This document shows, in pieces, positions 8,871-16,912 of a stretch of 64,000 bases of DNA. A model generated the notes under the pieces. The model was given only the letters and a program-made list of their open reading frames with translations. It had not been told where the DNA came from and searched no databases. Source of the DNA: Sulfitobacter pontiacus. Lineage in GTDB: Bacteria; Pseudomonadota; Alphaproteobacteria; Rhodobacterales; Rhodobacteraceae. Position numbers and translations under genes: made by a program. The stretch is from NCBI RefSeq assembly GCF_040790665.1, contig NZ_CP160849.1, positions 930,001-994,000 of the forward strand, given 5' to 3'. The number at the start of each line of letters is the position of its first letter. Within the stretch, counting starts at the first letter, position 1.

Positions 8871-11507
8871 TTACTCGTCCACCTGAACGGTGAATTCTAG
8901 CGTGGCGAACCCACCCGGAAGGACCGTGCCGTGGTCGCTCGAGATGTTGCTCGAGGTGACGGTGGCGGTGCTACCTGCCGGGAAGAGCGTCTCGCTGCAT
9001 GTGCCACCACAGTCGGTTACCGATGTGTAGGCAGGGGCGGCATCAGAGATGATGACGTTTGCAGCGGGAGAGGAGCCGGTGTTTTCAGCTTCCACTTTGT
9101 AGCGGATGCACTGACCGGGAGAGACGTCCTGACGGGTCTTGGTAAAGGTCCCGACGGTGCCGTCGCAATTGGCGTCGATGTACTGGTACTTGCTCAGCGT
9201 GACGTCGCCAGAGATGATCACGATCCGGTCTTCTACTGCGTTGTCAGCAGTATCCGCGTCGGTCGCTGTGCCACCGTTCAGCGAGGGGTCAAGGCTGATG
9301 GTACCGATTTCGGTCACACCGCTTGTCGCTGTCGATGGTGTTTGCACACGGTAGATGACCGAGATGCTTTCACCGGGGGCAAGCCCGTTCACGCCAGCCG
9401 ATACACCGTCCGTCAGATCATCAAAGTTGTCGATCACCAGCTCGGAGGGGTCGATGACACCGTTGCCGTTGGCATCCCAGAACAAAGCGCCCGAGAAGTT
9501 GTCCAGCCCTGTGTCGTTGATCGCACCTTCGGTGATCGCAACGTTACCGGTGTTGGTGATGGTGTGCACCATGTCGACGATACCACCGGGCGAGGCCTGG
9601 GCGTTCTGGTCATCGATGATCTCTACGTTGTAGATCTCGTTCACGGTCACTTCGTTGACGATCCGGTCGCCTTGGCCCGAGACAGAGGACACCAGCGCGA
9701 TGTCGACCAATGTGTCACCCGGTGCCTGATCTGCCGGCGGGGTTACCACAACGGTGAAGGTATCGCTTGCACCGGCAGGGATGGTCCCGGTGTTGCTGAT
9801 CGCGGCCCCGTCAGCGGAGCGGAATTCGACGGTCCAACCGGCGGGCAGCGCTTGTGCCAGCGAGAGGTTGTAGCTGTCGGATACCGGACCGTTGTTTTCA
9901 ACGACCATGTCGTAGGTGACCGGTGCACCGGGATCGGTGGCATAGTTCACCCAAGGCGCGCCGCCGTTGGTGGGGTCAAGGCCGTCACCTTCGGAGCCTG
10001 CGACTGCGTTCTCAAGATCAACGGCAGAGGCAAGGATCGCGCCGGTGAAGGTCGCTGTCGATGTATCGGAGACACCCGAAGCATCGGACGTGGTGGATAC
10101 GGTCGCGTTGAAGTTGGCGGCAGCCGTTGGGGCCACATCTGTTGGCAGTGTTGCGATCAAGGTGACCTTGGCGCTGTCACCCGCAGCAAGCGGACCGACG
10201 GAACCGATGATCGGTGTCACACCATCTGCACCCACAAACCGGAAGGTTGTGCCCGCGGGGTAGTCGATATTGCTGACATCAAGCGTCAGGCTGTCGGTCT
10301 GGTTCGACCGGTTGGTCAGCACGAACTCATGCTTCACTGTGCCACCCTGGGCCGCGTCGCCAGTTTCGGTCACGACATCGTTGTTTGCCGCGTCATCATC
10401 TGTTGCCGAAGCCGTCGTTGGATCCGCCGCACCAGCACCGTCGATGGCTGTATCAGCGATGGAGACCGCGAATTGGTCATCCACAATGATCGAAGCTGTG
10501 TTCGAGGGTGGGAAGGCAACGTTGTCGATTTCCTGTGTGGCGACGTTTTCAATGATACCCGCATCAGCAGTGTCCAGGATCACAGCTTGGAACGTCACGC
10601 TACCGGAGCGGCCGGAACCGACGCTCGAGATGTTGAAGTTGACGCTCTGGCCGTTGGTATCAAAGGCGATTGTCTCGCCCGAGCCATTGGTCGCATCGAC
10701 CGAAGAAGACCCGTTGGCGTCATCCAGAATACCCGCGGCGTCAGACCACCGTGCGGAACCAGGCACATAGGCCAGGCGACCGTCCAGAATGTCATCGACG
10801 GTATAGTTGTTCGCAGCAGCCAGACCGGTGCTGGAATATGTCAGCTCGATGCTCACGGTATCGCCGGCATCGACGATGTTGGGGTTACCACCGGACGCTG
10901 CATCAGCGACCATGGACTTGACCAGTTCGACAATCGCGTCGTTCGAGATGGTTAGCGTATCGGTGTTGACGGCTGTCTCTGTGCCATCAAGATCAGACCT
11001 TGCGGTCACTGTGATGCTGTCCGACCCTGTTGCGTTCGAGGGGACAGAGACTTCGATGACGACGCCGAACTGCTCGCCCGGTGCCAATGTTGGCGTTTCG
11101 GTCAGCGGTGTGGCGCTATCGGCGACACCATCCATGTTCGCATCCGGATAGAAGACGATGGCAGAGGTATCGAGCGTGCCTGTGTCTGTCTCTACTGCGG
11201 TCAGTGCGAAGAAGTCTGCGCCGTTCCCTTCGTTGGTAACAATGTGCGGCAGGAAGGCTTTACCACCGGGTGCGATGGTTTCGTTGTTGTCCGAAGTCAA
11301 TGTCACGCCAGCAACCTGCTGAACGATCGTTTCAACCGTGTTCGACGTGACCGTGATGGTATCGCCAGCTTGGTTTGTATAGGTCGCAACCGCTTGGTTG
11401 CCGATCACGGACCCGGCTTCTGGTGCGGCGGCCAAAGCGGCTGCGCCAAATGCGGCGGTAACCGCCATCGCGCTTGCAGAGCGCATGAAGAAAGATTGAT
11501 GTTTCAC
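8871..11507 (-). CDS. secreted multi-domain protein with DUF11-like repeats
   Basis: About 878 residues from a proposed GTG start at 11507. An in-frame ATG at 11516 directly abuts the AAAGGA element with no spacing, whereas the GTG three codons later has nine bases, so I favour GTG. A signal peptide (MKHQSFF...LAAA) is followed by a module (AGSVIGNQAVATYTN...VETIVQQV) shared with the giant protein. Next come about six to seven beta-sandwich units of DUF11/conserved-repeat type, each with phrases such as NTGNVAITEGAINDTG or LAPGESISV. EF-hand-like loops include DANMDGVADSAT and DANGNGVIDPSE. The protein is strongly acidic and Thr/Asp/Ala-rich, like surface-layer or adhesin proteins. No sorting signal (LPXTG, PEP-CTERM or T9SS) is visible. 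Probably a major surface or periplasmic structural protein; function unknown. Confidence 0.75.
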   Translation of the reverse strand: MKHQSFFMRSASAMAVTAAFGAAALAAAPEAGSVIGNQAVATYTNQAGDTITVTSNTVETIVQQVAGVTLTSDNNETIAPGGKAFLPHIVTNEGNGADFFALTAVETDTGTLDTSAIVFYPDANMDGVADSATPLTETPTLAPGEQFGVVIEVSVPSNATGSDSITVTARSDLDGTETAVNTDTLTISNDAIVELVKSMVADAASGGNPNIVDAGDTVSIELTYSSTGLAAANNYTVDDILDGRLAYVPGSARWSDAAGILDDANGSSSVDATNGSGETIAFDTNGQSVNFNISSVGSGRSGSVTFQAVILDTADAGIIENVATQEIDNVAFPPSNTASIIVDDQFAVSIADTAIDGAGAADPTTASATDDDAANNDVVTETGDAAQGGTVKHEFVLTNRSNQTDSLTLDVSNIDYPAGTTFRFVGADGVTPIIGSVGPLAAGDSAKVTLIATLPTDVAPTAAANFNATVSTTSDASGVSDTSTATFTGAILASAVDLENAVAGSEGDGLDPTNGGAPWVNYATDPGAPVTYDMVVENNGPVSDSYNLSLAQALPAGWTVEFRSADGAAISNTGTIPAGASDTFTVVVTPPADQAPGDTLVDIALVSSVSGQGDRIVNEVTVNEIYNVEIIDDQNAQASPGGIVDMVHTITNTGNVAITEGAINDTGLDNFSGALFWDANGNGVIDPSELVIDNFDDLTDGVSAGVNGLAPGESISVIYRVQTPSTATSGVTEIGTISLDPSLNGGTATDADTADNAVEDRIVIISGDVTLSKYQYIDANCDGTVGTFTKTRQDVSPGQCIRYKVEAENTGSSPAANVIISDAAPAYTSVTDCGGTCSETLFPAGSTATVTSSNISSDHGTVLPGGFATLEFTVQVDE

Positions 11508-11563
11508 GTTAGTCATTCCTTTGATTTAACTAGATTAGGTAAATTGGATCAGGTTCCCCCCGA

Positions 11564-12076
11564 TCAGTTGACGCGCACCCGATAGCTGTTGAGTGCGATT
11601 TCGCCTGACTCCAAAGGTTCGCTGAGCGTCCAACGGACGGCAGCAATCTGATCCTCAGGAAGTGGTTCTGGTTGGAGTGTGCCATCTGCACCGGCGACCA
11701 TGCGGGTGGCGGGAAGTGTGGACCATTCAAGGCCATCGTTTTCAGGGTCGAGATCAGCCTGGACTTCGAACACGGCCTTGATCGATGTGCTCTGTGCGCC
11801 AAGCGTCAGGGTGACCCCTTCGGGTACGGGGGCCGCAATAACGATCCCCGCAAGTGCGTCTGCAGTCGTGTTCTCGTGCTGCAGTTGGTATTGGATGACC
11901 TCGCCAGGGCGGACGGTGCCCCGCTCGATCAACGCCTCTTCGCCACCGTCATTGGTTTCGACGATGCGGAAAGAAAATGTGCTGGAAAGTGCGTCAGCAA
12001 AAGCCGGCACGCCGGCGACAGAAATCGCGACACCAGCAAGCAGTGCACGGGCGATTTGTTGAGTTTTGAAAGTCAT
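11564..12076 (-). CDS. small secreted DUF11-like protein, first gene of the surface operon
   Basis: 170 residues with a clear signal peptide (1-28, cleavage near PAFA-DA). The single mature domain carries the DUF11-type signature RGTVRPGEVIQYQLQHENT followed by IVIAAPVPEGVTL, as in cell-surface repeat proteins. The start has AGGGGA seven bases upstream. It is the promoter-proximal gene of the operon and is 56 bp from the next gene. A single-domain partner of two much larger homologous proteins suggests a minor subunit, cap or periplasmic chaperone-like partner, but nothing in the sequence decides this. Confidence 0.75.
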   Translation of the reverse strand: MTFKTQQIARALLAGVAISVAGVPAFADALSSTFSFRIVETNDGGEEALIERGTVRPGEVIQYQLQHENTTADALAGIVIAAPVPEGVTLTLGAQSTSIKAVFEVQADLDPENDGLEWSTLPATRMVAGADGTLQPEPLPEDQIAAVRWTLSEPLESGEIALNSYRVRVN

Positions 12077-12397
12077 AATTTTTTCCCCTAGTTGCCGACC
12101 ACCGCCGGCGGTTTTGATGAACCGGCCCAGTGTTTGGGCTGTCCTGAACTCATCATCAGGGGAAATGTCTCGGGGTGCATTCTCGCTTAGGGCTAGGTTT
12201 TTGATCTGCTGGGCAGCCCCCTACCCGTCCGTATATGCGGCGCTATCAATTCGATGGCAAAACACGCAATTCGCGCGGTGATTGCAGACGCAAACCCGCA
12301 TCTCGCCGCGCAAAGCAGACGAGTCACCCTCATGCAAAAGGGCGTTGATTCTATTTATTTGGGGGAATGTTTGGCCCGATCCGGGCCCAGATCAGGG
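12077..12397 (-). promoter_or_regulatory. upstream region of the DUF11 operon
   Basis: About 320 bp without a supportable gene. It must contain the promoter of the minus-strand DUF11 operon. A perfect 12-bp palindrome, ACCGCCGGCGGT, lies at 12101-12112, within 40 bp of the first start codon. A weaker stem (GCCCA/TGGGC) lies near 12125-12139. I cannot place a convincing -35/-10 pair. Confidence 0.4.
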
Positions 12398-12430
12398 AAA
12401 ACCCCGACCGGATAGCCGGACAGGGCGTTT
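12398..12430 (-). terminator. terminator of the minus-strand formate dehydrogenase accessory operon
   Basis: On the minus strand CCCTGTCCGG pairs with CCGGTCGGGG (one mismatch, one wobble) around CTAT, followed by TTTT. It lies 15 bp after the stop of the DUF6505 gene. Confidence 0.75.
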
Positions 12431-12444
12431 CGTATAGTTAACTG

Positions 12445-12963
12445 TCAGTGAGAATGGCCGTGCCCGCCATGATCGTCATCGTCTAACGATCCGTGTACCG
12501 CAAACTGGTCAATTCCCGCATCCTGCGGTTCAATGAAACGATAGCTTTCGCGCACACCGCTGTCGGAAAGCTCGCGTGCGACGGTCAGCAAGGTGTTTGG
12601 CGCGTGGTCGGCGCAAAGCTCCATCATCTGGGCGACTTCCTCTTCCGCGACGGGGCGAGCCGCTTCGGGCGATGGCGCGCCATAGATCTCGACGAAATGC
12701 TTCATCAGTTGCAAGGTGATCGCTTCAACCTCGAAGGGTTCGGCTTTGGTCACGGCAACAAAGGTGACGCGGCCAAACGTCTCTACGCCCATCCAGCCAT
12801 TCGCGAAGGCCTGCCGCGCCTTGCCGGTCAGATCACCTTCGGACCAGTTCGAAAATTCGAACCCGCCAGAGACGCACCATTCGCCCGTGCGCGCGGGCGC
12901 GTGGAACACATTGCGGTCGCTTTCATCAAAGTGGATGGCGCGGGCGAGGAAGAGATCGCTCAT
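12445..12963 (-). CDS. DUF6505-type protein of the formate dehydrogenase locus
   Basis: 172 residues from ATG at 12963, which overlaps the upstream stop as ATGA. A longer in-frame extension exists, but its sequence is a shadow of the upstream gene. The protein starts MSDLFLARAIHFDESD, has no signal peptide or membrane segment, and ends in a His/Asp-rich tail (DDDDHGGHGHSH) that could bind metal. I recognise it as the small conserved protein (DUF6505, from memory) found beside Rhodobacteraceae formate dehydrogenase genes. Its biochemical role is unknown. Co-transcription with Mrp and a polyferredoxin suggests metal-cofactor maturation, which is inference. Confidence 0.75.
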   Translation of the reverse strand: MSDLFLARAIHFDESDRNVFHAPARTGEWCVSGGFEFSNWSEGDLTGKARQAFANGWMGVETFGRVTFVAVTKAEPFEVEAITLQLMKHFVEIYGAPSPEAARPVAEEEVAQMMELCADHAPNTLLTVARELSDSGVRESYRFIEPQDAGIDQFAVHGSLDDDDHGGHGHSH

Positions 12964-13661
12964 GGGGTTGGCTCCAGCAGGTCGGTCAGGGGGATAAGTT
13001 GCGTGGTCGTATCGGTTTTCAGCAGCAGGCCAAAGTTTTCGTCGATACCGGTAAAGTCGCCCGTCACATCGCCATAGGTGATCTGATCGCCCATGGCCCA
13101 GGCCAATCCGGTCCATTCCTTATGCAAGGGGCCCGCGCCCTCGTCATCCCAGCGGTTCAGCGCCACCAGCATATGCCGCGCCCAGGCCTCTAGCAGCTCG
13201 ACCGGGCTCACCTCGGCACACCCCTCGCCATAAAGTGTGGTGACATCCGGCGTTTCGCCCGGCGTGTCGGATTGCGGCAATAGCTTCACGTGAAACGCAA
13301 CGACCAGCCAGTCGGGCACGTGTTGCGGGTCTGTATCAGACGACGCCGCCCGCATCTGGCCGCAGATCGCACCGTTCAAACGCAGATCGCCGTTCCAGGC
13401 AAGATGCACCCCCACCTCTGGCGGGGCGAGCGCGCCAAGCGCGTTCTGGAAGCCCACGGCACAAAGCGGGAGCATCACCATCGCCCGGGCCAGCGGCACC
13501 TCGGGCGCAAAGACGATGGCGGCCTGCAATACGCTTGGCCCCAGATTATACAGCACCAGCCCCGCATCACACCCCTGCCGCGCCTCTGCGCAGGCCTGAG
13601 CGAACGGGTCCTCCGCCTGTGCGCCGGTCAACAAAGGGGGGAAGACGGGGCTGTCGCTCAT
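12960..13661 (-). CDS. biotin/lipoate ligase-fold protein (DUF4444-like), probably not a canonical ligase
   Basis: 233 residues. The middle (HLAWNGDLRLNGAICGQM, about residues 108-125) corresponds to the WPNDxxxNGKKxxGIL region of biotin protein ligases, and the C-terminal domain ends LIPLTDLLEP. However, the GRGRxGR biotinyl-AMP loop is absent and the catalytic lysine after NG is replaced by Ala-Ile. It therefore has the fold but probably not the usual chemistry. It is joined by 4-bp overlaps to Mrp upstream and DUF6505 downstream, so it belongs to the formate dehydrogenase accessory operon. The ligand is unknown. Confidence 0.7.
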   Translation of the reverse strand: MSDSPVFPPLLTGAQAEDPFAQACAEARQGCDAGLVLYNLGPSVLQAAIVFAPEVPLARAMVMLPLCAVGFQNALGALAPPEVGVHLAWNGDLRLNGAICGQMRAASSDTDPQHVPDWLVVAFHVKLLPQSDTPGETPDVTTLYGEGCAEVSPVELLEAWARHMLVALNRWDDEGAGPLHKEWTGLAWAMGDQITYGDVTGDFTGIDENFGLLLKTDTTTQLIPLTDLLEPTP

Positions 13662-14725
13662 GCGTGCCCGCCCGCGATCAGGGCCTTGGCCACCTTGCGG
13701 AAGCCTTCGGCCTGCGCGCTGTCGGGTTTCGACACCACAATCGGCGCGCCCCCGTCAGCCGCGACACGGATATCCAGATGCAACGGAATCTCGGCCAACA
13801 AAGGCACGCCCAGCTTTTCAGCCTCGGCGGCGACGCCACCATGCCCAAAGACATGTTCCTCGTGCCCGCAGTTAGAGCAGATATGCGTGCTCATGTTCTC
13901 GATCATCCCGAGGATCGGGGTCTTCAGCTGGTTGAACATGTCGATCCCCTTACGGGCATCCAGCAGCGCCACATCCTGCGGTGTGCTGACGATGATCGCG
14001 CCGTCCACATGGGCCTTTTGCGCCAGCGTCATCTGCACGTCGCCGGTGCCGGGGGGCAGGTCGACGATCAACACATCCAGCGCGCCCCATTGGACCTGCA
14101 TCATCATCTGCTGCAACGCGCCCATCAGCATCGGGCCGCGCCAGACCACCGCCTGATCGTCATTGGTCATCAACCCGATCGACATCATCGTCACGCCAAA
14201 GTTGCGCATCGGCAGGATCGTCTTGCCATCGGGGGACGCAGGCCGCCCGGACACGCCCAGCATCCGCGGCTGCGAGGGGCCGTAGACATCGGCATCCAGC
14301 ATGCCCACGCGACGCCCTTCGGCGGCCAGCGCACAGGCAAGGTTCGCGGCAACGGTAGATTTACCCACCCCGCCCTTGCCCGACGCAATGGCGATGATCC
14401 GGTCCACGCCGGGGATCTTCTCGGGCCCCGCGGGTTCGGACTTGCGCCCCAGCTTCAGGTCGGGCGGCGGTGCCTGCTTGGAATGGGCCGTCAGCACGGC
14501 CGAGACAGAGGCAACGCCCTCAAGCGCCTTTACAGCGGCGTCGGCCTCGTCGCGCAGCTTGGCGTAGGCGTCGGCGTGGCTCGGGTTGACCTCAAGCACA
14601 AAGCGCACCGCGCCGTCGTCGACGGTCAGCGCCTTCACAAGCCCAAGCTCTACAATATCCTTACCGGAGACGGGATCGTTCAGGGTTTTCAGGCAGGCCA
14701 GTACGGCATCACGGGTGACGCTCAC
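13658..14725 (-). CDS. mrp: Mrp/NBP35-family P-loop ATPase, iron-sulfur cluster carrier
   Basis: 355 residues. An N-terminal MIP18-like domain (1-80) is followed by the deviant Walker A motif SGKGGVGKSTV at about 115-125 and the switch region DVYGPSQPRML. The C-terminal pair CSNC can hold a bridging 4Fe-4S cluster for transfer to target apoproteins. The family (ApbC/Mrp) loads Fe-S proteins. Here it sits directly upstream of the ligase-fold gene (ATGA overlap) and downstream of DUF6494 (ATGA overlap), in an operon led by a polyferredoxin. Fe-S loading of the formate dehydrogenase system is a reasonable inference, although it may be the cell's general Mrp. Confidence 0.92.
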   Translation of the reverse strand: MSVTRDAVLACLKTLNDPVSGKDIVELGLVKALTVDDGAVRFVLEVNPSHADAYAKLRDEADAAVKALEGVASVSAVLTAHSKQAPPPDLKLGRKSEPAGPEKIPGVDRIIAIASGKGGVGKSTVAANLACALAAEGRRVGMLDADVYGPSQPRMLGVSGRPASPDGKTILPMRNFGVTMMSIGLMTNDDQAVVWRGPMLMGALQQMMMQVQWGALDVLIVDLPPGTGDVQMTLAQKAHVDGAIIVSTPQDVALLDARKGIDMFNQLKTPILGMIENMSTHICSNCGHEEHVFGHGGVAAEAEKLGVPLLAEIPLHLDIRVAADGGAPIVVSKPDSAQAEGFRKVAKALIAGGHA

Positions 14726-14922
14726 GCTTCGGACTGCCCTTGGATCTTGCCAGTCACGACATGTTCAAGGTCCAGGCCGTCGATGGTCAGCACCACCTTG
14801 GCCTCGAAGGTCTTGCCGCCGGTGTCGCCGTTTTCGCGCATCGCTTCTTCGATCGCCTGCTGCGAGGTCACACCGACCTGCTTGAGGAACTTGCGCATCG
14901 ACATGTTGAAATCATCGCTCAT
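14722..14922 (-). CDS. DUF6494-type small protein
   Basis: 66 residues from ATG at 14922 with AGGAGA eight bases upstream. A longer frame to 15006 overlaps the preceding gene and lacks such support. The sequence MSDDFNMSMRKFLKQVGVTSQQAIEEA suggests a helix-turn-helix-like N-terminal half and a beta-hairpin C-terminal half (KTFEAKVVLTIDGL). It is cytoplasmic. I recognise the family (DUF6494, from memory) from the same formate dehydrogenase neighbourhoods; its function is not known. Its stop overlaps the mrp start by 4 bp, implying coupled translation. Confidence 0.75.
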   Translation of the reverse strand: MSDDFNMSMRKFLKQVGVTSQQAIEEAMRENGDTGGKTFEAKVVLTIDGLDLEHVVTGKIQGQSEA

Positions 14923-14959
14923 GATTTTCTCCTGTTCTTTGGGTGGGTCGGCACAGCGC

Positions 14960-16912
14960 TTAGTGGTCCTTGCGCTTGCTGAAATAGTCTTCGGATGTGC
15001 GCACACGCGGGCGTTCTTTGCCAGCCAACGGATTGTTCTGCGCGTGATACTGCGCGTTGATCCGGCAGTTGTCGCACATCTGGATCATCTTTGCCGCCTC
15101 GGACGAGGCGAACATAGCGTGCTTGCCCGCCAGCTTTTCGGTGATCTTTTCCACGGTGGATTTCACGCCGAACAGCGACCCGCATTCGATACAGGCAAAG
15201 GGCTCTTCCTCGTGCAGCACCACTTGGGTGAAGGCCTGCGCGGTCAGGTTCAACTGCGGCTTCAGTGTAATCGCATCCTCGGGGCAGACGTTCGCACATA
15301 GCCCGCATTGCAGGCAGGCATCTTCCTGAAAGCGCAGCTGGGGCAGATCGGGGTTATCGCCAAGCGCCCCGGACGGGCAAAGCGACACACAGGACAGGCA
15401 GAGCGTGCAGGCATCGGTATCCACCAGCACCGCGCCATAGGGGGCGGCGTCGGGCAGGTCGATCACCTTGGCCTCGGGCTGAAGGGTCTTGCCCGCAAGC
15501 CGTGCGACCTGACGGCGGGTGCCAAGGGGCAGCAGCGTGTCATGCGCGGGCTGCGCGGTTTCGGTGACTAGTGCGGTTTCCAGCGCATCGGGGTCGGCCA
15601 CATCAATGAGGCGGATCGTATCGGTGCCGCTGATCGCGCGGGCAATCTCGGCCTGCACCTCGATCACGTCACGCTCTGTACGCGGCGACAGCAATACATC
15701 CACATGCGCAAAGCCGCAGCCAAGTGCGGCGAGCATTTCTGCATGGCCAAACCCCGCCAGCGCATCCACAGCCAGCGGGATGACATCAACCGGTAAGCCC
15801 GCGCCAAAACGCGCGTAAAGGCGGATCATCTCGGCCCCGTGGTCGTCGTCATGCACCAGCAAGCGCGGCGCGGTGCCGCCTGCCTTGCGATAGGTGGATG
15901 CCAGCGTCGACAGCCGGCGGAACAGGGTATCCACGGGCGGCGCATCATAGGTGATCGCCCCCGAGGGGCAAACCGCAGAACAGCTACCGCAACCCGCGCA
16001 GATCATCGGGTCAATCGCCACATGTTCCCCGGCCGAGGTGATCGCCCCCGTCGGGCAGAGGTCCAGACAGTTGGAACAGGCGGCCTGCCCGGCCCGCGAA
16101 TGGGCGCAAAGACTTTCAGTCAGCCGCACGTAAAGCGGCTTTTCAAAGGTGCCGACCATCTGCATGGCCTCGCGCACGGCCTCTGCTACGGCGGGCTTGC
16201 TGCCCGGATCGGCCCGCAGATAGCCGTCACGTTTGTGCGGCGCGGGAAACAGCGATGTATTCCCCGTCAAATCCAGAATGATATCGCATTGCGACTTGGC
16301 CCCGTCCCGCGGCGCGGTGAACGAAGGCACGCCGCGCCCACCGGGGATCAACATCTGCAACTGGTCAAAGGTCAGGCTGAAATCGCCCAATGCGCCCGAC
16401 GCCTTGCGCAGGTCGCCTTTGACCACGTCAAAACGCGGATCAACCGCCCCGTCATAATCGCCCTGCCACAGCATCGTCGCCGCCAGCGTATCGGCCACCG
16501 TCTCTGCCACCTCAAGCGCGAGCGCGGGCGGGGCCATGATCAGACACGTGCCCTCAGACACGACATCCATCACCCGTGGTGCCGGTGCGGCAAGCTGCTG
16601 CTCCGCCATCAGGGCGGCCATCTTGGGCGTCGCGTCGCCCTGATCGTCGTGCCAGCCGGCGCGGTCGCGAATATCGACGAACTGGGGAACCTCTGCGTTG
16701 ATCTCGGCGGCCAGCTCCTCGAAACGGGGACGTTCCTGCTGGCACGCGATCACGGTGTTGCCCGCGGCCATCGCCTCTGCCGCGGTGCCGATCTGGTCGG
16801 TGCACAGACAGCTATAGACCTTGGAGCACGGCAGACCCGTCGCCCTTGACAAGGCGGGCGCGTCAATATCCTGACTGCCCAGACAGTCGCACAGCAGAAA
16901 AGTCTTTTCCAT
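14960..16912 (-). CDS. polyferredoxin-like 4Fe-4S protein of the formate dehydrogenase locus
   Basis: 650 residues, cytoplasmic, with no signal peptide. Four ferredoxin-type clusters are visible: Cys279/282/286 (with Cys269), Cys305/308/311/315, Cys502/505/508/512 and Cys533/536/539/543. Two further Cys pairs (574/577 and 613/616) look like a C-terminal zinc ribbon. The N-terminus (LLCDCLGSQDID, then CSKVYSCLC) resembles the Cys-rich start of HdrA-type proteins. It is the first gene of the minus-strand operon and is divergent from the formate dehydrogenase genes across a 296-bp shared promoter region. It probably handles electrons during assembly of the enzyme or connects it to a soluble electron pool; the sequence does not decide which. 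Confidence 0.85.
   Translation of the reverse strand: MEKTFLLCDCLGSQDIDAPALSRATGLPCSKVYSCLCTDQIGTAAEAMAAGNTVIACQQERPRFEELAAEINAEVPQFVDIRDRAGWHDDQGDATPKMAALMAEQQLAAPAPRVMDVVSEGTCLIMAPPALALEVAETVADTLAATMLWQGDYDGAVDPRFDVVKGDLRKASGALGDFSLTFDQLQMLIPGGRGVPSFTAPRDGAKSQCDIILDLTGNTSLFPAPHKRDGYLRADPGSKPAVAEAVREAMQMVGTFEKPLYVRLTESLCAHSRAGQAACSNCLDLCPTGAITSAGEHVAIDPMICAGCGSCSAVCPSGAITYDAPPVDTLFRRLSTLASTYRKAGGTAPRLLVHDDDHGAEMIRLYARFGAGLPVDVIPLAVDALAGFGHAEMLAALGCGFAHVDVLLSPRTERDVIEVQAEIARAISGTDTIRLIDVADPDALETALVTETAQPAHDTLLPLGTRRQVARLAGKTLQPEAKVIDLPDAAPYGAVLVDTDACTLCLSCVSLCPSGALGDNPDLPQLRFQEDACLQCGLCANVCPEDAITLKPQLNLTAQAFTQVVLHEEEPFACIECGSLFGVKSTVEKITEKLAGKHAMFASSEAAKMIQMCDNCRINAQYHAQNNPLAGKERPRVRTSEDYFSKRKDH

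Noticed and set aside
2987..8893. A 1968-codon open frame on the plus strand opposite the giant surface protein gene
   Set aside because: It mirrors the minus-strand gene almost exactly. It arises from GC-rich codon choice, has no ribosome binding site or signal peptide, and its translation is His/Gly/Val-rich without any recognisable domain. The minus-strand frame has a signal peptide, domains and a good start.
8931..10955. A 674-codon plus-strand frame opposite the second DUF11 gene
   Set aside because: No start site or domain, and Cys/Gly/Arg-rich nonsense composition; explained by the minus-strand gene.
12964..13116. N-terminal extension of the DUF6505 gene
   Set aside because: The extra 51 codons lie wholly inside the ligase-fold gene and read as Arg/His-rich shadow; the ATGA overlap at 12960-12963 marks the true start.
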